Assembly (NCBI RefSeq): GCF_001625305.1
Contig: NW_017804176.1
Span: 489,099 to 553,098, forward strand
From: Branchiostoma belcheri
Taxonomy: Eukaryota > Chordata > Leptocardii > Amphioxiformes > Branchiostomatidae
Direction of reading: 5' to 3'
DNA: 64,000 bases
Position numbers and translations under genes: made by a program. Position 1 is the first letter of the stretch, and each line of letters opens with the position of its first letter. Below the pieces are notes generated by a model. The model saw nothing but the letters and a program-made list of their open reading frames with translations, was not told the origin of the DNA and did not search any database. Positions 28,801 through 40,800 of the stretch are shown here, one piece after another.

Positions 28801-31800
28801 TATTACATGCGGTACTTAGTATGGAACCGCCTCTCTGGTCTATAGTGACGTAAATGGAGGCAGTAGGGCATTGCTGAATATTCATTGCTTGTGTGTGACA
28901 AGGTTTGTTCTTTTGCAAGTCCTCTCTATGTCATTATTTTGTGTTTTCTCATGAACAATCTTAACATTCAACTTGATCTTGACATTTTCCAAAGTTAAGT
29001 CAATCACTGACAGGGTCTTGGTTTAGAGCATACTTTTTTATTGTGTACACACAAGCTTAATGTGTCTCTCTCTCTTCAATGTTTCCACAGGTTAAGTTAG
29101 TTAATATCAGTAGCAACGATATCGTAGACGGGAACCCCAAGCTGACTCTGGGCTTGGTTTGGAGCATCATTCTCCACTGGCAGGTGAAGGATGTTATGAA
29201 AGACGTGATGGCTGACCTACAGCAAAGTAACCTGGAGAAGACTCTCCTCGCCTGGTGCAGGCAAACCACTCAGGGGTGAGTCAAGGAATGAATGAATGAA
29301 TGAACAAATAGATGGAGGAAGGAAGGAGTAGTTTTGTCTTGAAATGTTTTGTGACATACAGTACTGTTATGTCCAAAAGGTTAGAAGTAAATGGGTAGTT
29401 ATGAAATTTTTGAAAAGTATGTAAAGATTGTGTTTTGTAAAATAGTTTTGTTTTGGCATGTTTTAGTTACTGTAGATTGATGTTTGTTTGTTTTTCTCTT
29501 GCAGGTATAGAAGTGTAGACATTGTTAACTTCACTAGTAGCTGGAGGGATGGGTATGCCTTCAATGCACTCATCCATAAGTACAGGTAAGTCTGTTGCAT
29601 TGTACTACAGTTAGTTCTGATAACATTTTGTCGTTATGATAACTTAATTCCCAGTAGTAAAAGTCTTTCATGTAAATCATGATGATAGGAATAATGACAT
29701 GCAGGAAAAAAAGTTGTGCTTGATTCTGACTACCACTAGAATTATCTATATCTGTACTATACAATGAATATGGCACTTTGTAAAGAACAGACTCCATTGA
29801 GCAACTCTGTTGACCAAACCTTGTGTCTCCCTTCCCTCCCCAGGCCAGACCTGTTTGATTATAATATCCTGTCCAAGATGGGCACAGAGAAGAGGTTGGA
29901 CCATGCCTTCAAGGTGGCCCACGAGCACCTCAACATTGACAGACTCTTGGATCCTGAAGGTTAGATCACTTTTCTCCGTAATTTCTTGTAACTGTATTAG
30001 TGTAGCCGGTATAACCGCCCTTCGGCGTAACACAAAAGCTTCACAGGCACGCGGCATGGCAGCAGCTAGCTATATCACACCGAACGACTTGTTACACTCA
30101 ATCTTTGCACATTTAATTGGAGGAGTTGTTTAAAGCTTTCCAGTGATGATGCCCCAACTGTGCTTGGTGGCAACAACTGTATCTATCTTAGTTGAATACC
30201 CAGTTTTACAAGCAAATGCCTAGTGTGAATGTGAGAATCCAACTTCCACACTGCATGGGGAGTCAGACTTTGAACATCTGAAAGAACACACCACTGAAAC
30301 ATGTTAAGAGCTTGTTGTTTTGTAGGTTTTAAATTTCGTGCTAGGGAATGGCAGCTTAGCTCAAATCTTCAGAGCAAGTCCATGCAGTATTTCAGTTATG
30401 CAGTCCCTAGAGGAGGTGTCAGCTGCAACATGGCATGAACTTGAAACATCAGCAAAGAAAGACACAATATACCAACTTCATGGAAAAGACATAATATTTT
30501 GAAAGTCTCAACAGTAGTTTTGAGCAGGGATTACATCATAAACTGTGACATCACATCTGTTTACAAGAATGTAAGATTATGTAAAGAACCTTTGGCCTAA
30601 ATAATATTGGAATCAAGTAACTGTAACCCAGTACCTTCAGGGACAAGTTCAAGCAGATGGTATTTGTCTGATAACTTGGAGTAGGCAGGGGTCAAGGCAA
30701 TGGAAATGATAACACCCCTCTAATGAGTTACAGACAACCTTGAGCCTAGATTTGCAGGAGTTAGGCAGAGTCATGTGTGGAGGAAAGATATACAAAGAAA
30801 GAAACAGTGGTGCCAGCCAAACTTGGTGTTATTTGAGAGACATAGCATTGGCAAAGTAAAGGTGCTCTGGGGACAGGCTCAAAAAGATTGTAACCCTTTC
30901 CCTACTAACTTACACTGTAAGGATTTAATCATCTTAGATGAAGATAGTGTCTAGCACCAGTTGCCTCCAGCCTTTTGTGTCTGATACAAGTTTGTATAAA
31001 TGAGCCCACAGGTATAAGAAATTATGAAATTTGGAAAGTTTTCCTTCTACAGTAAAGTTACTTTTTTTTGCTACAACTTCATTTTCATGTTAATATTGAA
31101 GGCTTATGCATCAGTTGTATGAAGAAAACCTTAGATTTAATCATGATTGTTTTTGTTTTTGTGACAGATGTGAATGTGGAAATTCCTGACAAGAAGTCCA
31201 TCATCATGTATGTGACGCTGTTCTTCCAAGTGTTGCCGCACCAGAAAATCACCCAGGAGGCCATGCAGGAGGCCTTGGAGGTGTCTGCGCCAGGCTATGC
31301 TGCCAAGCAGGTTTGTAGTATAATTTTACATCTTAAATCTTTATCTCAGTAACACTTTGAAGCCTTTAACTCTACGTAAGGTGTTATGTAAGGTGGTGGG
31401 TGCAGAATTTCATTGTTTATTAATTGTGGGTCTTATGTGATACCTCTTTATACTGCTCTCAGTGCTATTCTCTCAGATTGGTTGCCAGTTTCATAGAAAA
31501 ACCTTTAAGGCATTCTTTACCCCTTCTTGCCAAAATGACAGATTGATGAATATTGAATTTGAGATTAATACAAACCACTTGTTTCCTATGTAGTATTTCA
31601 TCAAAGTAAAAGGTTTTGGAAAGTGTGAATGATTGCAACTCTTCAAACGTTTTTGTCTCTGCTCTGATGGGAAAGCACTGAAAGCCAGGGGCAGTGTTGA
31701 AGCTGTACTGTAATTCTTGCACAATTCCACAGAGGGCGCTAAAGACTGTGAGCAACAAGCAGGAGACAGAAGTATTGGTGGATGGTACCGTGACCAAAAC

Positions 31801-34800
31801 CTCGACGGTCACCATCCAACGGAACGAAAGCCAGGTCGTGGTCAAACAGGAAGTAGTGACCACCAAGGTCAAACAACAGGAAGTGAAACAAGAAGTTCAC
31901 GTCAAACCTGAAGTACATCAAGTCAAACAAGAAGTTCAGCAAGTCAAGGTTATTCAGCCAAGGATTTCTGATCTCTCCGTGTGTTTTTTCCTCCCATCTT
32001 TCAGTCCCTATCCCCGAGGCTTGTGAAGGTCACAGAAAGTCCTTTTGAATTGAGAGACCTCCTTAAACGAGTCTTAACACTTTGACATATTCTTCAAAGG
32101 ATTGCCAAAAGCTAGTTTAGTCAAAGTTTGACAGATATGTTGCCATTTTCAATATTAAATTCTTTCAGTTTTTGAAATATGGACAAAATTTTGTACTATT
32201 CTGAACTGGTTTGTCTCAAAATCATCTTAAAACATTTGGTTTACCAAAAGAAGTTGAAACGTTTCCAAGTGGACGACCTGCCGAGATGACCTTCACTTGC
32301 CCTTGAATGGAGTCTCTCATGGCCACTTGTTTTTGCAGCCCTCACCCTCCATTCCAGTGGTGCGTTCTTGTGCTGTGGGGTGCCGACAAAGCCGTCCTGT
32401 CGCCTCGTCTTGCTCCTGTCACTGCTGCTGCTGCTCTAGAGCGTAGAAACTGCCGCGTCATTTTTGCCTTCGCTCCTGTTTCGCAATGATGTTGCAATTT
32501 TGCAAACTGTCGTACATCAGACTAAATGAATCCTCTCATGCATACTTCATACCATGCCAAATTTGAATGATACCAAAAATACCAAACCCATATTGAAGTC
32601 CATGTCCTGCTACCTAAATCTGGTTTTAATTCATTAAATTAAATAAAATTTCATTGTTGTTCTTCAAATAATCAGAATGCTGTTGAATTAAGAAAAGCCA
32701 TATTGTGCCCAATGTACTATTAAGCCATTTACACCAAATATGAAAGAAATCACAAGGTCCAAAAGGACACTTAATCGCTCATGATATATTACACTTTTGG
32801 AAAACTTTGAGCAGATTGTTTGCTCCTCATGCTTCAATAAATTATTTACAGTTAAAACAAAAAGTTTGAATGAAAGTTAGTCTGTGATGGTGTAAAGATT
32901 TGTACATTCAGGTCAATTCCAAACTGAAGGATCAGACTGATCAAAAGCTTTTAATTTTGAGTTTGGAAATTGAGTATAAAATCCTTGTACAGTCTTAGTG
33001 ATGAGTTTTGGTGTTGTTTTTGTTGTACAGCAGACTGCGGGCGCCCCCCGTGCAAGCCCTGCCCGCCAGCGCAGCGGGGTGGACCTGGGAGCGTACCAGA
33101 ACGCCCTGGAGGAGGTCCTGGCCTGGCTGCTGGCTGCCGAGGAGAAACTCCAGCACCAGGGAGACATCTCTGACCTGGTGGACGATGTGAAGGACCAGTT
33201 CCACGAACACGAGGTAGGGGTCTTGGGTCTCATGTTTTGGGTTTGCTGTACTTACATTTTACTTGAGAAGACAGCTAGACTATCTCAACAATGCATTCAG
33301 CTTGCCATCTTATGACAATTGTAAGTGATAGGTGCAATGGCCAAGTGAGTAGAGTGTTCGCCTTGCATTCAATAGGCGATCCCCGACTGAGTCATACCAA
33401 AGACTTTAGTACTGCTGTCCCTGCTTTGCCTGCACTCACCATTTGGTAGAGAATATGGTAGTAAACACACACCACTACAAGTGGACTAGCCCCCCGCTGT
33501 AGTGATTGCACTACTGTGTGGCCCAAGGGCTATTGAATCAGAGATGGGTGCCGCCCTATGCACCACTTTGTGAAGGAAGAAATTTTTAACAGCATATGTG
33601 ACCAGGCCCTAATGAAATACACTTAGCCTGTAATAAGGTCCCCTTATGTAATCTGAAGCTGATGATCCCTGTTGTTGGTACTTGCAGAGTTTCATGATGG
33701 AGCTGACGTCTATCTCAAAAATGCATTCAGCTTGCCATATTACAATGATTGTATGGCATATGTGACCAGGCTTCAACAAAAGCTACTTAGCTTGTAATAA
33801 GGTCCCCTTTATCTAATCTGAAGCTGATTATCCCTGTTGTTGCTGCCTGCAGAGTTTTATGATGGAGCTGACGTCGCACCAGAGCCGTGTGGGCAGCGTG
33901 CTGCAGGCCGGGAACCAGCTCATCATGGAAGGGAAGATCACGGAGGACGAGGAGAACGAGATCCGAGAGCAGATGAGCCTGCTGAACAGCCGCTGGGAGG
34001 TCCTCCGCGTACAGTCCATGGACAGGCAATCCAAGTGAGAAGCTACTGTTTTTGCCTACTTCCTTATACTGTAGAACCCTATTAGATGATAGCTTAGATG
34101 CATGGAATATATGGAAGAAAGAGAAGTAACAGTACAAGCAGGGCTCTAGTCAGCACCAGTTTTTCCGCCAATTGCAGGAACTTTAAGGTGTGTGACGGAA
34201 ATTTTTTTAAACCAATCTGTCAACCTTGATGGACAAAATTGACAAAAACCTTGGGTAAAAATATAACAACATCCAAAGGACCATCAACAACTTCTCTCAA
34301 CCTCATGGTTTGCTTCTCAAAATGTGGGAAATTGCATTTTTAGATGCTTTGGAGTGATTTCATATTGGAGTGAAGATTGTGGGATCTACTTTTGTACATT
34401 GTTCTGCAATAGCAATATACCTTAATGTTATTGTGTACTTACCTGAATTACACCATTTAAAGATTCTGATGGTCTCTCACAGCTGTTATATTTCACTGTA
34501 AGATATCATTTCCACAGACACTGCATTAATGTACTGGTGGTCTCACACAGATGTTTCCATTCACCATGTCCTAATGTTCGTTCCACTGTTGTGTTTGACC
34601 TTCAGGCTTCACGAGGTGCTGATGAACTTGCAGCAGAAGCAGCTGGACCAGCTGGACGCCTGGCTGTCCGGCACGGAACAGAGGATCAAGGTCATGGACA
34701 CGCAGGGCATCGGCCCTGACCTTGACCAGGTCCGCAGGCAGGTGGAAGAACACAAGGTAGGTTGCCATGATGTTCCTGAAGGTCATTTGAAGGATGCTAA

Positions 34801-37800
34801 GACAAAACAAGTGAGTTTCATGTTTAAAGAGAGGGTTGTGGTGATAGACAGGACAGTGGTGATCAAATGTTGAAATCAGTTTCTAAAAGTTGAGACAGTG
34901 TAATCCTCATCTATGTCATGATTTTATATGTCAAGATTTTCCATCTCCTTCTGCATCTCTACTCAACTCTATACAAGTCATTTTGGTACGGCTGTAAGAG
35001 GTATGTCAGACAGTATAGTCGACGTCTGAGGCACACAGACAGAGACAGATTAGTGGGGGTGAGATGAGTATTTCCTTGTTTGTTGTGTATACTGGTTTTG
35101 CTATGGGGTCACACATACCAGCCATACAAGTCAAAGACACGTGGAGTCCAATTACTGTAAGCCATGGCTTTGGCCAAAGGCAAAGCAACAGTGTCTACCA
35201 GCTGTTTGTTGTGTACACAACTCTTAAAGCAATTTCTGTCACAGAAGGCTAGCACCGTGGTGTCTTTTGACATGCAAGATGAAAGGCAGGGAAAGATAAA
35301 GATCTGTTCCAGAGAAGTTTTTTTGGCTAGAACTGTAAAACAGGTGGTTGGCACCACATTGAATACTTGACATGTTTCTTCCTTGCACAACCGTGTTGTA
35401 GACCAAGGCCAAACTATGAATAGAAGTGAGGTTGATGATTTGCAATCCTCTGAAAAGACTTAGAGTAGTACTAACAGTGAGTCTGTGAACACATCTGGGA
35501 AGAGTAGGAGCAAGTCAAACTTTTGCCTGCAAGATTTGCTGGAGTTGTACTATGTACTACTACGCACTGGGAGCAAAGCATTGTGTATTCTGACTCTTCT
35601 CTACCAAAGATCGAAAAAAGACAACTGCTTTTCTGCAACTGTCTCCATACACCCTGTAGTAACATGTGCAAGAAAGGTTTCCAATAGAGGAAGAAAGTAC
35701 ATGTTTTAAAGGCTTAAAATGAAATTTTCTTGTTTTCTTCCAGACCCTTCAGGAGGGCCTGGAGACCCAGCAGCTTCAGGTGAACTCCCTGACTCATATG
35801 GTGGTGGTGGTAGATGAAAACAGCCCTGAGAACGGTTAGTGATGACTGTGCACAGTCAAGTGTGGTCTGACCCCTCAGCTGTCCTGCTGATGTGATGTAC
35901 ATCTTGTAGACCTTCCCTCTTAGAGATGTGTCTGTGTCCATGTATTTTCTGTCTAGTAAGCTTTGTATGTTTGCATGTGAGTATACCAGGAGGAAGATAA
36001 CTAGTCTGATGACCTGTAAAGAAGACTGTAATGCAAAGCGTCCGTGACATTACCTTTTCTTTGAGGCTAGATAACTCCAGGAGCATTCTGTGTATTCTTT
36101 GAACAAAATGGACAAGTTTTTTGTTGTGTGCTTTCAATATAAGTTTACTAATGACAACCCCAGCACTAGGAGACCTGATACAGGAGCAGATTTGATGCTT
36201 ATTGTGCCATGTCCCCTTCCAGCACAGCTCCAAAACCACTATGTCTGACTGGATAGAATTTTTGTCAACTTACCGTGACCATGTTCCCTCCAGCCACCCA
36301 AGCCCTTGAGGCACAGCTCCAAAACCAGTGTCTGTAGCTTCCTGGATAGAAGTTTATTCATTAACTTACTGTGACCATGTTTCCTCCAGCCACACAAGCC
36401 CTTGAGGCACAGCTGCAGAACCTTGGCGAGCGGTGGGCCTGGGTGTGTAAGTGGACGGAGGACCGCTGGATGGTGCTGCAGGAGGTCCTGGTGCGCTGGC
36501 AGGTCTTCAACCTGGAGCAGATGGACTTCGACGACTGGCTGACCGACAAGGAGGGCGCCCTGCAGACCATGCAGCATGCCAACCTCAACGATCCCAACGT
36601 CATTGTTGCACAGGTCAAGAAACTCAAGGTACGAAGATGATGAAGCTTGTATGGAAACTTGTATTAGATTGAAGCTTCTTTGCATCGTAACAGTTTAGGC
36701 TAGAGACTTTTGTAGGAGTTTAGGATAGAGATTTTACCTTCAAAACACTTTTTTAACTAATACTTAAAATGTTGTATTCAGAAAAAAACATCAGGAGGAA
36801 GTCTGTCTTTTTTGGTGTGTTGTTCATTTTTTTGCTCATTTGTACCATAATGTTGAAATGAAATGTTGCCCCCCTCCCCCACTTGTAGATCTTAGAACAC
36901 GAAATGGAGGCGAAGCAGCCGACCTTCCAGGTGCTGAGTCAGAAGGCTGCGGAGGTGGTGCAGCACCTGGACCGCTCCTCCTCCGCTGTGGAGGGCATCC
37001 AGGGCAAGATCGAGGAGTTCACACAGCGCTGGGACGCCATCGTCCAGAAGATGGAGAACTACAGTAAACTGGTAAAGACGTTGTTATTGCTCGGATGGAA
37101 ACTTGACGAGCATGTCTGCCATGTTGCATCCCTTTGTGTGCACACAACTCTACCCTCTGACTTGTTCTTATTCTAGTGTTGTGCAGTCAAAATTGGCAAA
37201 GGTGAATGCTGAGGGTACCCTTGAAATCTGAACTATGAGTACAAGTGGTCACTATACCAATGCTTGTGTCGAAAGTACCACAATAAAAGTGGTTAAAGTG
37301 GCCAATTGATCCTTACCTTGAGATGGTCACCGTACTGGTTTGGCTGTATGTCCAATGTATTGAGTCCCTGAAATAGATTGCCCTCAACAATAACAATACC
37401 AGTTGGTGGTTGACTCCTTCCACCCTTGTCTAACTTCCTTGTGACATGTCTTGTGTCTCCTGTGTGTCTACAGGGTTATTTGCATGCTGGCATGCATCTG
37501 GTGAGGCAGTTTTTGCTCATTCGCTGCCTTTTGCATGGAATTAAGTCACTGCATTGGTCTTTCTGCACATTTTGAAGTAGAAGCACATCAAATTCTACCC
37601 CAGTGCTATTTCTCAAAACAGTCAGCACATTTTGTAATTGCATTTTCAAAAACTGACCAAATCTCATAGGCTCAAGTTGGAAGCAGTACTCTCTTTTGCC
37701 CATTTTTTAACATCTTACCTTCTGTGCCTGCACAGTCAACATATATTGAGCCATTGCTCACTTAGAGTAGAAATGTAGTCTTCACTGTTTTGTCATTACA

Positions 37801-40800
37801 TAAATTATCTGCATTGAGCACACCTCAGGGCAAGCCTCAACATGACTGCATGTTTTCCAAAATTGTTCCAGTATTCAACCTGTACTCTAGTGACAGCTGT
37901 CTTACTTGTGGAGTCTGTCTTTTGCTGGAAAAGGTTTCATTCCTGTAAGTCCGGTTTTCTACATGTAAATGTCTGCGACCCTGCCTGGCTGCACACTCCC
38001 AGTGATACAGAAGCACTGGTACTAACAGGTTCTCCTTCACTCCGCTGCTCCTCCCTGCTTTACTGACGCCACATGTGTTATACAAAGCTCTCCATCCCGC
38101 AGATGTCTGCCTCGGCCGCCGTCCCCAAGAAGACCACCACCATCACCGAGACGGTCACCAAGATGACGCAGAAACTGACCCAGAAAGCTCCTCCGCCACC
38201 ACCACCTAAGAAACCTGTGAGCCAACAGAGACGGAGGTATTGTGATGTCCCTTTCATTGTTTTATCATCAGTCGTGCAATTAGATACTGATACTTTCCAG
38301 CATTATTAAAGTAACAACAATTATAATTAAGTTTTAAGATCACTAGAAAACTGAGTTTCCAGATTCTAGATTTATTTTTTTCATTGATCTTTTATGGTCT
38401 CAAAGTCTGTGTTACAATTGCTTTAAAGTTTTACAACCAATATTATTGTTTTAGCATGGGTGCTGATACTTTGTAAAAAGTTTGTTGTAAATGTGCACTT
38501 ATTTTCTCGCGAGTACAAAGGTTGACTTGCTTTTCTTGTGGCAGGTTTGAGAGTGAGATCACAACACTTCTTGCCTGGATCGACGACACAGAAACCCTGC
38601 TGTTGTCTCCTGCCTACACCAACCCCGCTACCTCAAACAGCCTGCAGGCTCAGACAGACAAGTTTAACCAGCTGGACGAGAACATCATGTCCTACCAGGG
38701 CCGCGTACAGACCATCCAGGAGACTGGCGTCACCCTCATCGAAGAGGAGGACGATAAGATCCAGCTGGAGACGCGCCTGAACACGTTTATGGAGCGCTGG
38801 AACGAGATCTGTGTGTTGATCAACGACCGGAAAAGGAAGCTGCAGATGGCGCGGTTGTGTAAGCAGTTCTACACGGAGCTGGAGGTGCTGAGGGAGGTCA
38901 CCGGTAAGAAGATGGCGTGGCTACAGGAGCAGGACAAGCCCAGCGACGATGCAGTCAAGATAAAACAACAGATGGATGAACTACAGGTGAGCGAGGAGAT
39001 GTGTATGTGCTGGTCCAGTTAGAAAATTTTAGGTTTTAAAGGGACAAACAGCACATTTATGAAAATTCAATAAGGGTAAGAAGTGACCTTAACTAGCCCT
39101 CGGCAAGATTTTAAATGGACTAACCCTAAGTCATAAGATGTAGCACAATTGCCAATAAGTCATGGTCTGAAAGAACTTTTGAAGTTTATTTGCGGACCAG
39201 CTGTAGCTAATGCATTAGATACAATGCACATGAATAGCGCCTTCTGTAGAAAAGGCAATGTAATGAAATTAAGATAACTATCCTCCATTTTGGCTCATGA
39301 AGCCACCTTTTCATCCTTGTTGCTGACAGCTATTTCAGTGAAAAGCATTTCATATTTGAATTCAACAACTGTTTGTCCCTCCCTCCAGGTTGAGGTGACT
39401 GACATGGCGGCCCACAGTGAGCGTGTGGAGCAGCTGAACAGCCTGGGCTCGCAGCTGGCCGACTCCTCGGACCCGCCCAAGAACCTGCAGCAGGACCTGA
39501 CACAGTTCCAGCTGCAGTGGGAGGAACTGGTGGCCAAGATGGCGGCCAGGGAGAAGGACCTCACCAAAGGTACCGCCCTTCTTCCAGTCCTCCCATCCCT
39601 ATGAGGAAGTGTGACTATTGGCTGATATGGGAGCTTTGCAAAATTTTTATCTGCAATTAAATGCAGATGTAACCAGCTGCATTTATAGACAATGATAGAT
39701 GTGAAGAGTTAATGTTTTTTTTCCAAAAAAATTGCTATTTGCTTAGGCAACCTCAAACCTGTGTATTATTGTGAACAGACATGCCATGACTACATTATTG
39801 AAGTATAGTTGTAGTTGTGTCTTTGATTTCTACAGCCATAGTAGTAGGCCAAGGATAATTTTGTTCTTTCAGTTGTATTCTTTTGTAAGATATAACTGTT
39901 TGTATTTTTGTGTTGTCTACTGCAGCTCTGGAGCAGGCCCCTCCTAAACAGTTCCTGGAGGCCATGAAGGCCCTGACCCAGTGGATCGACAATGTAGAGT
40001 CACTCCTGACCACTGAGAAATTTTACATTGCCGACATCCCGACCATGAAGGACCAGCAACAGAAGTTCAAGGTAACACAAATTTGCGTCATGTCAACATC
40101 CACAGTGACTGTTTTTATCAGTTTCAGCAGATATGCAGCCCAACTAGTCAGAAACTGTTAAAGGTTATTACTAGATTATGATCTGAAAACACAGACACTG
40201 TAGCCCAATTGTTGCCAGCACAGGATCACATTTAGTTATTAGTGAAACATTGATTGGATTACATGATGGAAACACTTTACTTACTGTGTAGCTATTGGAG
40301 ATAGGTACTCCAAATCATATTAGATCGTGTCTGCTAGAGGTGAGGTAATAAATGAGTAGTGCTGTATTGGTGTCGTGAATAATGTTGCAGGAAAGTATTA
40401 GATAATGGCACCACCAACTTCCAAAAATGCTAGGTCCTTTTATGTAGTATTGACATGCTTGAACAAGAGCTATATCTCTCTGCCACTGAGAAATAATGTC
40501 CAAAACACAAGATAACAAAACAAGGAGTGTTGTATGTAGTACCAAAGAAATCTACCAATCAAAAATGACCTACCTACAAATTTAACTGTACATCATTAAG
40601 ATCAATGTACACCTTCTCTAGGTATGCAGCTCACAACCAAACAGACCAGAAGGTAATAAACAAGTACCTGTTGTTCCCAGGAGGTGCAGCAGGCGCTGAA
40701 GGACCAGCAGAAGAGTCTGGACTTCGTGAACACGACGGGGAAACAGGTTGTGGAGAGCTCACCGCCTGACCGCGCCCGTAGCCTGCAGAAGGAGCTGAAT

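Noticed and set aside
33688-33760. Second, true exon 11 (mutually exclusive exon)
   Set aside because: After 23 matching bases the sequence becomes intron-derived and reaches a stop with no donor, so it is a decoy edge and not an exon.
36294-36337. Alternative exon upstream of exon 14
   Set aside because: The frame stops at a TAG within about 14 codons and no donor follows.
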